Below the pieces are notes generated by a model. The model was not told the DNA's origin, made no database searches, and was given only the letters and a program-made list of their open reading frames with translations. 36,317 nucleotides of DNA from Prochlorococcus sp. AG-424-E20 (GTDB lineage: Bacteria; Cyanobacteriota; Cyanobacteriia; PCC-6307; Cyanobiaceae): positions 1 through 36,317 of the forward strand of contig QCND01000007.1 of NCBI GenBank assembly GCA_003213355.1, in the 5' to 3' direction. The position numbers were made by a program, and so were the translations under genes. Of the stretch, positions 27,949 to 35,819 are shown piece by piece. How positions within the stretch are numbered: the stretch's first letter is position 1; each line of letters opens with the position of its first letter.

Positions 27949-29058
27949 ATGTCTGAAAATCAAGCAAGCAAAATTGAAGAAAAAAATCATAGCAAAGAGA
28001 CATCAATACCTGAAGAAACTGTCTCAGATGCTACGAGTGCAGAGTTTGAAGAAAATTCAATGAATGAATTAAAAGAAGACGATATTCCCAAAAATATTCC
28101 TGCTGCTGATGACTCTTCAAGCAGAATTAATAAGAGTGATCTTGAGAGTGCAGGGTTCACTCTTGATGAATTTGCATCTTTACTAAGTAAATATGACTAT
28201 AACTTTAAACCTGGTGACATAGTCAATGGAACAGTTTTTGCTCTTGAATCGAAAGGAGCAATGATTGACATTGGAGCGAAAACAGCTGCTTTTATGCCTA
28301 TGCAAGAAGTCTCAATAAATAGAGTCGAAGGACTGAGTGATGTTTTACAGCCTTCAGAAATTAGAGAATTTTTTATAATGACCGAAGAAAACGAGGATGG
28401 TCAATTATCCTTATCAATCAGGAGAATTGAATATCAACGAGCTTGGGAAAGAGTTAGACAATTACAAAAAGAAGATGCCACAATTTACTCAGAGGTTTTT
28501 GCTACAAATAGAGGCGGTGCACTTGTTCGAGTTGAAGGACTGAGAGGCTTTATTCCTGGATCACACATAAGCACTAGAAAGGCGAAAGAAGAACTAGTTG
28601 CTGATTTCTTGCCATTGAAATTCTTAGAGGTTGATGAAGAAAGGAATAGGCTTGTTTTAAGTCATCGCAGGGCTTTAGTTGAAAGAAAAATGAATCGCCT
28701 TGAAGTTGGAGAAGTTGTTGTAGGAGCAGTCAGAGGAATTAAACCTTATGGTGCATTTATAGACATTGGGGGCGTAAGTGGACTTCTTCACATCTCTGAA
28801 ATAAGCCATGAGCATATTGAAACTCCTCACTCCGTATTAAACGTCAATGATCAAATGAAGGTCATGATTATTGATCTAGATGCTGAAAGAGGAAGAATTT
28901 CTCTTTCGACAAAGGCGCTTGAACCAGAACCTGGAGACATGCTGACTGACCCTCAAAAAGTTTTTGACAAAGCTGAAGAGATGGCAGCAAGATACAAACA
29001 AATGCTTCTTGAGCAGGCAGAAGAAGGAGAAGACCCTATTGCAGTAATGACTATTTGA
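27949..29058 (+). CDS. rpsA: 30S ribosomal protein S1, 369 aa
   Basis: Ribosomal protein that helps the small subunit bind mRNA. Three S1 (OB-fold) domains at about 88-160 (PGDIVNGTVFALESKGAMIDIG), 177-245 and 258-328 (EVVVGAVRGIKPYGAFIDIG); three domains is normal for the cyanobacterial/plastid short form. The first 60 residues are very acidic and low in complexity (EE, SS runs), an extension beyond the usual core. The ATG at 27949 opens this extension. HAD hydrolase and metK follow on the same strand. Confidence 0.94.
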   Translation: MSENQASKIEEKNHSKETSIPEETVSDATSAEFEENSMNELKEDDIPKNIPAADDSSSRINKSDLESAGFTLDEFASLLSKYDYNFKPGDIVNGTVFALESKGAMIDIGAKTAAFMPMQEVSINRVEGLSDVLQPSEIREFFIMTEENEDGQLSLSIRRIEYQRAWERVRQLQKEDATIYSEVFATNRGGALVRVEGLRGFIPGSHISTRKAKEELVADFLPLKFLEVDEERNRLVLSHRRALVERKMNRLEVGEVVVGAVRGIKPYGAFIDIGGVSGLLHISEISHEHIETPHSVLNVNDQMKVMIIDLDAERGRISLSTKALEPEPGDMLTDPQKVFDKAEEMAARYKQMLLEQAEEGEDPIAVMTI

Positions 29059-29076
29059 TTATTTACATTTCTTGAA

Positions 29077-29865
29077 ATGGCAGAACTATTAATAAAAAAT
29101 AGCTCTGTTGGTTTTATTAAGGCAGTAATATTTGATAAGGATGGGACCTTATCAAATAGTGAAGAATGCTTGCTAGAACTGGCTAAAACTAGGATCAATT
29201 TTTTTGAAGATAAATTTAAAAAATTAAAACTAAACAATATTAAAATTTGGTTGTTAAAAAAATCACTTATTGCTGTCTATGGATTAAAAAAAAATTGTCT
29301 TTCAGCTAATGCAAGCTTAGCAATAGCTTCTAGAGAGCAAAATATTATATCTACTGCGACAATTTTTACTTTATTTGGTTTCGATTGGTTTCATTCACTT
29401 TCAATAGGGAAAGAAATTTTCGATAAAGTAGATGTCTACCTTTCGAATCAAAAAGGTAATACGCAAAAACATAGAACTATAATTTCAGGAGCTTTAGATC
29501 TATTGGTTTCTCTAAAGAAAAAAGGAGTATCTATTGCATTAATGACGAATGATACAAAAGAAGGGATAGAAGAATTTATTTGCAGGAATAAATTGGAAGG
29601 GATATTTGATTATCATTGGAGTGCTGAGAATAAACCTTCTAAACCCAATCCAGAAGCAGTTATAGAACTTTGCAAAAAAATGAACTTTAATCCTTCAGAT
29701 TGTGCTCTTATTTCAGATGCAGATACTGATTTAAGGATGGCAAAAGAAGCTGGGATAACTATGGTAGTTGGCTTTAATGGTGGATGGAAAAATCCCCCAT
29801 CTCTAACTGAAAAAAGATTTCTTATAGAAAAATTAAATGAATTAAAAATTCATTCAAGCCACTAA
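29077..29865 (+). CDS. HAD-superfamily hydrolase, 262 aa
   Basis: A phosphatase-like protein of the haloacid dehalogenase superfamily. Motif I DKDGT (Asp20, Asp22 in VIFDKDGTLSNSEE), motif II MTND, and motif III/IV near the C-terminus, KPSKPNPEAV and ALISDADTDLRMAKEAGI. It has a helical cap between motifs I and II, as in the phosphoglycolate phosphatase/CbbY group. Substrate unknown. It lies 18 bp after rpsA and 23 bp before metK, and so is probably in one transcript with both. Confidence 0.9.
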   Translation: MAELLIKNSSVGFIKAVIFDKDGTLSNSEECLLELAKTRINFFEDKFKKLKLNNIKIWLLKKSLIAVYGLKKNCLSANASLAIASREQNIISTATIFTLFGFDWFHSLSIGKEIFDKVDVYLSNQKGNTQKHRTIISGALDLLVSLKKKGVSIALMTNDTKEGIEEFICRNKLEGIFDYHWSAENKPSKPNPEAVIELCKKMNFNPSDCALISDADTDLRMAKEAGITMVVGFNGGWKNPPSLTEKRFLIEKLNELKIHSSH

Positions 29866-29888
29866 AATATTGAATATTAATATTTTAA

Positions 29889-31118
29889 ATGAGTAGATAC
29901 GTTTTCACCTCTGAATCTGTCACTGAAGGGCATCCAGACAAAATCTGTGATCAAGTGAGTGACGCAGTTTTAGATGCATGCCTAAGTTCAGATCCAACAA
30001 GCAGAGTCGCATGTGAAGCAGTTGTTAATACTGGCTTGTGTTTAATAACTGGAGAAATAACTTCAAAAGCAGAGGTGGATTTTAACAAGCTTGTCAGAGA
30101 AGTTATCAAAAGCATTGGTTATAGAAGTGCTAGTGATGGTGGATTTGATGCTAATAGTTGCGCCGTTCTAGTCGCACTCGACCAACAGTCTTCAGATATA
30201 GCTCAAGGTGTAAATGAAGCTGAAGACCATTCAACAGATCCGCTCGATCAAGTTGGGGCTGGTGATCAGGGAATCATGTTTGGATTTGCTTGTGACGAGA
30301 CTCCTGAACTTATGCCATTGCCAATAAGTCTCGCTCATCGATTGGCACGAAGGCTTGCATTAGTTAGGCACCAAAAATTAATGGATTATCTTTTACCTGA
30401 TGGCAAAACCCAAGTAAGTGTCTCCTACGAAAACGGAGTACCATGTTCCATAGACACAATACTGATTTCTACTCAGCATAAATCTGAAGTAGATGGAATA
30501 ACTCTTGAAGAGGAAATTCAAAAAAGAATTACTAAAGACCTATGGAAATTTGTTGTTGAGCCTGCCACCGAAGACCTGCCTCTAAAACCTTCTAAAGGAT
30601 CAACTCGTTTCCTTGTCAACCCAACTGGAAAATTTGTTATTGGGGGGCCCCAAGGCGACGCAGGTCTAACTGGAAGAAAAATAATTGTTGATACCTATGG
30701 TGGATATGCTCGACATGGAGGAGGCGCTTTCTCAGGGAAAGACCCTACTAAGGTTGATAGATCTGCAGCGTATGCAGCAAGATTTGTGGCGAAGGCATTA
30801 GTTGCAGCGAATCTTGCAAAAAAAGTTGAAGTTCAATTAAGTTATGCAATCGGAGTCGCAAAACCTATATCGATACTTGTGGATTCATTTGGGACAGGGA
30901 AAGTTTCAGACTCTGAACTAACACAACTTGTACAAGATCAATTCGATCTAAGACCAGGCGCAATTATTAAAGCATTCGATCTTCAAAACCTACCAAGTAT
31001 TAGAGGTGGACGTTTTTATAGAGATACTGCGGCATATGGTCATTTTGGCAGAACGGATATTCTTCTCCCTTGGGAGGACGTATCTCAAAAAGCAAACGAA
31101 CTAAGTTTGCTCAAATAA
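29889..31118 (+). CDS. metK: S-adenosylmethionine synthase (MetK)
   Basis: Makes S-adenosylmethionine from methionine and ATP. Motifs: [12 protein letters not shown] (about 14-25), [10 protein letters not shown], and the phosphate-binding [16 protein letters not shown]. The length of 409 residues fits. SAM made here feeds the methyltransferase PrmC as well as chlorophyll synthesis. No SAM riboswitch fits in the 23-bp gap upstream. The kinase gene follows after 18 bp. Confidence 0.97.
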   Translation: MSRYVFTSESVTEGHPDKICDQVSDAVLDACLSSDPTSRVACEAVVNTGLCLITGEITSKAEVDFNKLVREVIKSIGYRSASDGGFDANSCAVLVALDQQSSDIAQGVNEAEDHSTDPLDQVGAGDQGIMFGFACDETPELMPLPISLAHRLARRLALVRHQKLMDYLLPDGKTQVSVSYENGVPCSIDTILISTQHKSEVDGITLEEEIQKRITKDLWKFVVEPATEDLPLKPSKGSTRFLVNPTGKFVIGGPQGDAGLTGRKIIVDTYGGYARHGGGAFSGKDPTKVDRSAAYAARFVAKALVAANLAKKVEVQLSYAIGVAKPISILVDSFGTGKVSDSELTQLVQDQFDLRPGAIIKAFDLQNLPSIRGGRFYRDTAAYGHFGRTDILLPWEDVSQKANELSLLK

Positions 31119-31136
31119 AAAAAGATTAATAAAAAA

Positions 31137-32372
31137 ATGTTAAACAAATCTCTTGTACTTGGTATAGATCTTGGTACATCAGGCGTAAGAATTGCAATAA
31201 TTAATGCTAAAAAAAAAATACAATTCACATCATCGAAAAAATACTATAAAGGTCTTGAAATATCTGGAGACTGGATAAATAGCCTCAAAACTCTAATACA
31301 AGAAATTCCAAAAGATCTTAAAGAAAAGTTGGTTTCTTGTTCAGTAGCCGGAACATCTGGAACACTTTTAGCATGCAATAGAGACGGAGCTCCTCTTGGG
31401 AAAGCCCTACCTTATTTCTTATCCTTTTCAGAATATTCATACGAGATAGAAAATCTATTTACTAAAGAATGTGCAGGGTCAAGCATAAGTGGAAGTGTCG
31501 GAAGAGCACTAAAACTTCTAGCCTTATATGGTAATGAAATAATCTTAAGGCACCAAGCAGATTGGATTAGTGGATGGCTTATAAATAATTGGGAGTATGG
31601 GGAAGAAGGGAACAATATTAGAATGGGTTGGGAAATATCAAATAGTTCATGGCCAGAAAATTTTCAAAATCTAAAATGGTTAAAATGTCTTCCGAAAATA
31701 ATTCCTTCAGGTCAAATAATGGGAAAGATATGTATTAAAAAAGCAAATGAACTAAGTTTACCAAAAAATCTTCAAGTCATAGCAGGAACTACAGATTCTA
31801 ATGCTGGGGTTTTAGCCACTTTCCCTAATAAGAATGATGGGATAACAATCCTTGGTAGCACAATAGTAATTAAAAAGTTTGTCAATAAGCCCCTGGAGGG
31901 GAAAGGCATTTCAAATCATAAATTGTTGGGGAATTGGCTAACTGGTGGAGCATCTAATGCAGGGGCTGCGATACTACTAGATTTCTTTAATCTTGAATAT
32001 ATTGAAGAATTAAGCAAACAAATAAATCCTAATAAATCATCAGGTTTAAACCTTCTTCCATTATCAAGTCAAGGAGAAAGATTTCCAATAGATGACCCCA
32101 ATTTACAACCTAAACTTGAGCCAAGACCAGTCAGTGATTCTCTTTATCTTCATGCATTATTTGAAGGGTTAGCGAAAATAGAAGCAAGAGGCTGGCAAAA
32201 ACTTAATGAATTAGGAGCTGATTTACCTCGGCAAATAATTTCTATTGGAGGGGGTGCAAAAAATATTACATGGAAGAAAATAAGAGAAAGAGAAATTGGC
32301 ATACCAATAAAAATATGCAACACCCCCCCAGCTGCAGGAGTAGCGAGTATTGCTTTGCAGGGATTATTATGA
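31137..32372 (+). CDS. FGGY-family carbohydrate kinase, 411 aa
   Basis: ATP-dependent sugar kinase. N-terminal phosphate loop LGIDLGTSGVRIAIIN (about 8-23), GTTDSNAGVLA in the middle, and ISIGGGAKN near the end. The short length and sequence style match the cyanobacterial/plant XK-1 group, whose Synechococcus elongatus member acts on D-ribulose in published work; I carry this by family only. It is the last of the rpsA-HAD-metK-kinase run. Confidence 0.86.
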   Translation: MLNKSLVLGIDLGTSGVRIAIINAKKKIQFTSSKKYYKGLEISGDWINSLKTLIQEIPKDLKEKLVSCSVAGTSGTLLACNRDGAPLGKALPYFLSFSEYSYEIENLFTKECAGSSISGSVGRALKLLALYGNEIILRHQADWISGWLINNWEYGEEGNNIRMGWEISNSSWPENFQNLKWLKCLPKIIPSGQIMGKICIKKANELSLPKNLQVIAGTTDSNAGVLATFPNKNDGITILGSTIVIKKFVNKPLEGKGISNHKLLGNWLTGGASNAGAAILLDFFNLEYIEELSKQINPNKSSGLNLLPLSSQGERFPIDDPNLQPKLEPRPVSDSLYLHALFEGLAKIEARGWQKLNELGADLPRQIISIGGGAKNITWKKIREREIGIPIKICNTPPAAGVASIALQGLL

Positions 32373-32470
32373 ATAAAGAATTAAATTCTTTATAAAATTT
32401 TTACTCTGAATATCTTTAAATCTATCTAACTTATTAATTAATTTCTAAAGTCACTAACAAAAAAAATTTC

Positions 32471-32740
32471 ATGAACTCCGAGCCAATCACCCAAACGTCA
32501 AGTACAAGAATATGTAATCACATGAACAAAGACCATGAGGATGCTGTCAATGCATATGCAAAATATTATGGAAAAATTAAAACTTTTAAATCAGCAAAAA
32601 TGACAAGCCTATCTCCAGAAGCTATTCAGATTAAAATTGATGAACAGACATTAGAAATAAAATTTGATCATATTCTTCAAGACTGTTCAGATGCACATAA
32701 AACATTGGTTAGGATGATCAAAGCTATTCCTAAGTTATGA
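32471..32740 (+). CDS. DUF2470 protein, 89 aa
   Basis: A single DUF2470 domain: HMNKDHEDAVNAYAKYYG near the N-terminus, then beta strands ending in VRMIKAIPKL. This domain is the C-terminal part of some haem-utilisation (HugZ-type) and FMN-binding proteins; alone it is of unknown function, with a possible link to haem or tetrapyrrole. The His pair (H17, H21 in NHMNKDH) is conserved in such domains. The hairpin at 32756-32789 may end it. Confidence 0.83.
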   Translation: MNSEPITQTSSTRICNHMNKDHEDAVNAYAKYYGKIKTFKSAKMTSLSPEAIQIKIDEQTLEIKFDHILQDCSDAHKTLVRMIKAIPKL

Positions 32741-32755
32741 AATTTGCTTCCAACA

Positions 32756-32789
32756 AAATCATGAGGAAGCTAGCATTTTCATGATTTTC
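32756..32789 (+). terminator. hairpin after the DUF2470 gene
   Basis: AAAATCATGA (32756-32765) pairs perfectly with TCATGATTTT (32780-32789). The T residues lie within the stem, so termination would be modest. Confidence 0.45.
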
Positions 32790-32883
32790 AAATTACCTTC
32801 CAATTAGACGAAAGAAAAATAAGGCGATTTCAATTTATTTTTCAATAAGGTACTTACGAATTGGTAGATTATTAGGGTTTAAA

Positions 32884-32959
32884 GCCGGGATAGCTCAGTT
32901 GGTAGAGCAGGCGACTGAAAATCGCCGTGTCCCCAGTTCAAATCTGGGTCCTGGCACCA
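32884..32959 (+). tRNA. trnF: tRNA-Phe (GAA), CCA encoded
   Basis: 73 nt (32884-32956) plus a genomically encoded CCA (32957-32959), unlike the other three tRNAs in the window. The acceptor stem GCCGGGA/TCCTGGC has one G-T pair; the anticodon loop reads CTGAAAA. A terminator follows 5 bp later. Beyond it the gene content changes to an accessory type, consistent with a tRNA-linked island. Confidence 0.96.
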
Positions 32960-32964
32960 TTAAT

Positions 32965-32986
32965 AAGCACCTAAAGGTGCTTTTTT
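32965..32986 (+). terminator. terminator after tRNA-Phe
   Basis: AAGCACCT (32965-32972), AA, AGGTGCTT (32975-32982), with the T-run continuing to 32986. Confidence 0.92.
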
Positions 32987-33112
32987 AATGCCTATTTACT
33001 ATCACTTCACTACGCTGTAACCGCTTGTCACAACAGCGTTTTAGAGAAAAATAAGAATATGCCTTCCGTGAAAAACAGGAGCATTAGAAGCAATTATGAG
33101 AGGAGCAAAACT

Positions 33113-33158
33113 GGTATGTAATTACCTGAAAAGTCCTGTAAACACTCACTTACATACC
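33113..33158. repeat. inverted pair of the GGTATGTAA element
   Basis: GGTATGTAA at 33113-33121 and its complement TTACATACC at 33150-33158. The same element recurs at 35506-35515 and 35517-35526 (direct) and, with one change, at 35488-35497 (inverted). The tRNA-side position is about 155 bp from tRNA-Phe. Confidence 0.7.
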
Positions 33159-33189
33159 TATCAGGGTCAGTCCACACGCAAAAATGCAT

Positions 33190-33221
33190 AAAAAAAGAGC
33201 ACCTACCGTTACAGTTGCTCT
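33190..33221 (-). terminator. terminator of the TPR-oxygenase unit
   Basis: On the minus strand AGAGCA (33221-33216) pairs with TGCTCT (33201-33196), followed by seven T. It lies 78 bp after the oxygenase stop. Confidence 0.8.
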
Positions 33222-33298
33222 CTACTCCAAGAGAATAGGATTCTCTGCTAACGGATAAATCTCTTTAAAAGTATTAAATACTATCAATCATTCATTAA

Positions 33299-33898
33299 TT
33301 AATTAGCAAAAGTGATCCAACCAGTAATGATATATTTTGAACCTTCTTTTAGGATGTTACCTCTGTGTGCGTGAGTCCATTCAGCAGGCCATATTAAAGT
33401 TAGTCCTTTCCTCGGTTGTATTTCAAGATCATAATGACTGAAATACGTTGAACCACCTTCTTCAACATCATTCAAATAAGTCATAAAAGCAAAAATACGG
33501 TGAAGACTACCTATAGAAAATCGTTCGGTATGTATTTTTTTAAAATGTTGACCAGGTTTATATCTTTGTAAATTAAAAGAACTAATTTCTAATCTTTGAG
33601 ATATTTCTTCTAAAAAAGTCCAGTCCTCTATATAGTTTTTATAGCATTCAAATAGTTGATCAAAATATGCTTTAAATGCCTCATTTCCTGGCAGAATAAT
33701 CTCTTTAGGCTCAATGCTCATATCAACGCTATCTTTTATCTCAGTATTTAAACCACTTCCTATTACACCAATTTTCTGTTTTGTAAGATTAAGTTCAAAG
33801 TAGGAGATAAGATCGTCACAAATTGAGATTGGTTCTATAGTCCAAGAGCCAATAAAGTTTGGATTTTTCTTCCCCGAATCGATTGTTGATTTCTTCAT
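33299..33898 (-). CDS. 2-oxoglutarate/Fe(II)-dependent oxygenase, 199 aa
   Basis: A prolyl-4-hydroxylase-like oxygenase: jelly-roll domain in the last 90 residues. YKPGQHFKKIHTER (113-126) gives iron ligand His123 and, at the usual Asp position, Glu125; the distal ligand is probably His178 in HAHRG, and Lys188, ten residues on, is placed to bind 2-oxoglutarate, as in P4H. The HxE variant is less common than HxD but occurs in active members of the wider superfamily. EEGGSTYF and GLTLIWPAEWTHAHRG are typical P4H-like signatures. Hydroxylation of a protein side chain is the likely reaction; the substrate is unknown. Its ATG directly follows the TPR gene's TAA (TAAATG). Confidence 0.86.
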   Translation of the reverse strand: MKKSTIDSGKKNPNFIGSWTIEPISICDDLISYFELNLTKQKIGVIGSGLNTEIKDSVDMSIEPKEIILPGNEAFKAYFDQLFECYKNYIEDWTFLEEISQRLEISSFNLQRYKPGQHFKKIHTERFSIGSLHRIFAFMTYLNDVEEGGSTYFSHYDLEIQPRKGLTLIWPAEWTHAHRGNILKEGSKYIITGWITFAN

Positions 33899-34807
33899 TT
33901 AATAAATCGTTATAGAGGACTTTTTAGAATTAAAACCAATGGATCCAATAGCCTCTCTTATTTTGAGGATACCATCTGAATAATTACCTTTCTTTAAAAG
34001 TACTGTCCCTATTCCCTCTAGAGCATTTTCAAGATTTTTATCAATATCAATTAATACCTGAAAACTTAAAAGAGCTTGATCTAATTTTCCTAGATCTATC
34101 AATATCCTCCCCAGATTTAAATGAGCATTTGCGAAATCAGGTTTGATTTCAATCGCTTTGCGAGTAGATGACTCTGCGTCCTTTAATTTACCTAGTTCTT
34201 TCAATAAGACTCCCAGATTGTAATGAGCGTCTGCGTAATCAGGTTTGATTTCAATCGCTTTGCGGTAAGACAATTCTGCTTCTTTTAATTTGCCTAGATC
34301 TTTTAATATGTTTCCAAGATTTAAATGAGCATTTGCAAAATCAGGATTCAGTTGAATTGCTTTACGAGTAGAGACTTCTGCTTCTGGTAATGTGCCAAGA
34401 TCTCTAAATATGCTTCCTAGATTGGAATGCGCCATTGCGAAATTAGGATTCAGTTCAATTGCTTTGCGAGTAGAAACTTCTGCATCTTTTAAGTTTCCAA
34501 CATCTTTCAATATGTTTCCCAGATTTAAATGAGCATTTGCGTAATTAGGCTTCAGTTCAATTGCTTTACGAGTAGAAACTTCTGCGTCTTCTAAATTGCC
34601 CAGATTTTTTAAAATGGTTCCATAATTAGAAAAAACCCTGTGATCTTTGAAACCTTGATTTATGAAATATTTATAATATTTTACTGCTTCTGAAATATTG
34701 CCTTGTGAATGAAACTTAAATGCTTGATTGATTATTTGTTCTTTAGAGTGATTAGTTTCTTTATCCCTTTTCTTTTTAGATCTTCGCTGTTCTCCAAAAC
34801 CTTTCAT
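33899..34807 (-). CDS. TPR-repeat protein, 302 aa
   Basis: After a basic leader (MKGFGEQRRSKKKRDK) come roughly eight tetratricopeptide repeats, with the consensus N-x-G-x-x-L-K-D-L-G-x-L-x-x-A-E-x-S-x-R-K-A-I-E at a 34-residue period (about 24-290). TPR arrays are helical scaffolds that bind proteins. The middle repeats are close to one another in DNA, e.g. a 28-base identity at 34135-34162 and 34237-34264, 102 bp apart. The last 15 residues (SIGFNSKKSSITIY) are not TPR. It is followed without a gap by the oxygenase, so the two are coupled and probably act together. Prochlorococcus has many TPR proteins with an MKGFG start, from memory. Confidence 0.92.
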   Translation of the reverse strand: MKGFGEQRRSKKKRDKETNHSKEQIINQAFKFHSQGNISEAVKYYKYFINQGFKDHRVFSNYGTILKNLGNLEDAEVSTRKAIELKPNYANAHLNLGNILKDVGNLKDAEVSTRKAIELNPNFAMAHSNLGSIFRDLGTLPEAEVSTRKAIQLNPDFANAHLNLGNILKDLGKLKEAELSYRKAIEIKPDYADAHYNLGVLLKELGKLKDAESSTRKAIEIKPDFANAHLNLGRILIDLGKLDQALLSFQVLIDIDKNLENALEGIGTVLLKKGNYSDGILKIREAIGSIGFNSKKSSITIY

Positions 34808-34875
34808 CTTTAAAGCTTTAAGAGTCTTGTCTTTTGATTGTATTATCTCTCCTCGAAATTTATGGGAATCTAGAT

Positions 34876-35481
34876 TTAATAATGACTTTTTATCATAAAA
34901 GGTGATGAGTAACGGTTAATTTGCTTGTAAAAAAAAGAACTATTTTCCCAATCATCTACTTGATTGAAGTCATCCAAATTAGTTATATCCTTTAACCCAT
35001 AGTCAAAGGTTTGCGAAAACTCTTCTACTGGAACTTTCTGAAGTTTTAGTGAGCTTGGGTTTTGTCCTACCCACTTTGTTTGCTTTTCTGATAAACACTC
35101 TCAGTAGAAGTGTTTTTTTTGCGTTCGCTTTTCTTCTTCTATTTTTTGTTTTAATTTCTTCAATAAAACTATTGCCTCTTTACCTGCTGCGAAAGGGTCA
35201 CTTTCACCTGTCGATTCTTGTCCGTAGTACTTTCTTTTTTTCTTCTTTCCATTCTTGTCGAGTTCTACATTTCCCTTTGAATCCGTTGGTCTTCCAGCAT
35301 TAGGTCTTATATCATCGTCTTTATCTAAAGGTTTCCAACGCCAATAAAGATTCTGTGTTTTCAGTCCACGGTGCTTGTAGATATAGAGATTAGTCACATC
35401 ACATTTCAACCCCAAATCAGTAAAAACATTCAGGGTCGTTTTCTTTCCATTTATCCAATCTTCAGGCAGTTGCTTACCCAT
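34876..35481 (-). pseudogene. gene interrupted by an in-frame TGA (126 + 74 codons)
   Basis: From ATG 35481 the frame runs 126 codons to TGA at 35103-35101, then continues open in the same frame for 74 more codons to TAA at 34878-34876. The second part has no ATG until near its end and reads as real protein (KWVGQNPSSLKL, DDFNQVDDWENSS). The simplest reading is one gene of about 201 codons broken by a nonsense change; readthrough or selenocysteine is possible but no SECIS-like element was noticed. The first part is basic, with LYWRWKP, RPNAGRPTDSKG and DPFAAGKEAIVLLKKLKQKI. It could be the arm-binding N-terminus of a tyrosine recombinase, judged only by pattern and position. Repeats lie in its leader (35488-35526). 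Confidence 0.55.
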
Positions 35482-35487
35482 AGAAAA

Positions 35488-35526
35488 TTACATATCCTAA
35501 GCACAGGTATGTAAGCGGTATGTAAG
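35488..35526. repeat. cluster of GGTATGTAAG elements
   Basis: GGTATGTAAG at 35506-35515 and 35517-35526, an 11-bp period (one helical turn), and an inverted near-copy TTACATATCC at 35488-35497. They sit 7-45 bp before the start of the interrupted gene. The same element forms an inverted pair near tRNA-Phe (33113-33158). They fit an operator or recombinase arm sites. Confidence 0.7.
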
Positions 35527-35651
35527 TCGTCAGTTAATTAGCAGACCAATCCTAATTATTACAAAACTGCATGAGAGTTGATACTAGAAGCTCAAAAAAT
35601 AAAAGATCATTTCAATCTTGAGTTAGCATAGAATAAATTAGAAGTTTAGAG

Positions 35652-35819
35652 ATGATGAACCTTTTAATCGGAGTTCAAAGTACATTTGATCTTTCCAAAG
35701 TAGATTTCTCATCAGGTCTAGGTATAAATTCACCTGATCTGGCTGGCATATCTTTTTTAATGGTTATTTTTGCAGGGGTTTTAGCTTTGAGACTTGGAAC
35801 CACTCTTAGAGACTCGTAG
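35652..35819 (+). CDS. small PsaM-like membrane protein, 55 aa
   Basis: A short gene. The N-terminal half is polar (MMNLLIGVQSTFDLSKVDFS), followed by SPDLAGISFLMVIFAGVLA and LRLGTTLRDS. The end resembles photosystem I subunit PsaM, whose single helix closes with V-L-A-x-R-L-x-x-x-L, but the N-terminal 25 residues are extra. It may be an extended PsaM, a diverged second copy, or an unrelated one-helix protein. A 62-codon frame on the opposite strand (35675-35863) is poorer. No strong SD is seen before the ATG pair at 35652/35655. Confidence 0.5.
   Translation: MMNLLIGVQSTFDLSKVDFSSGLGINSPDLAGISFLMVIFAGVLALRLGTTLRDS

Larger units (their letters stand above)
32987..33298. other. gene-poor spacer next to tRNA-Phe
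   Basis: About 310 bp without a gene. It holds a CGCTGT/ACAGCG hairpin with four T (about 33015-33038), the GGTATGTAA/TTACATACC inverted pair (33113-33158), and the terminator of the oxygenase gene (33190-33221). A tiny 20-codon frame near 33060 is probably chance. Confidence 0.6.

Noticed and set aside
29866-29888. SAM riboswitch before metK
   Set aside because: The 23-bp gap is too short and shows no aptamer-like structure.
35049-35303. 84-codon plus frame
   Set aside because: Phe/Leu/Ser-rich antisense shadow of the interrupted minus-strand gene.
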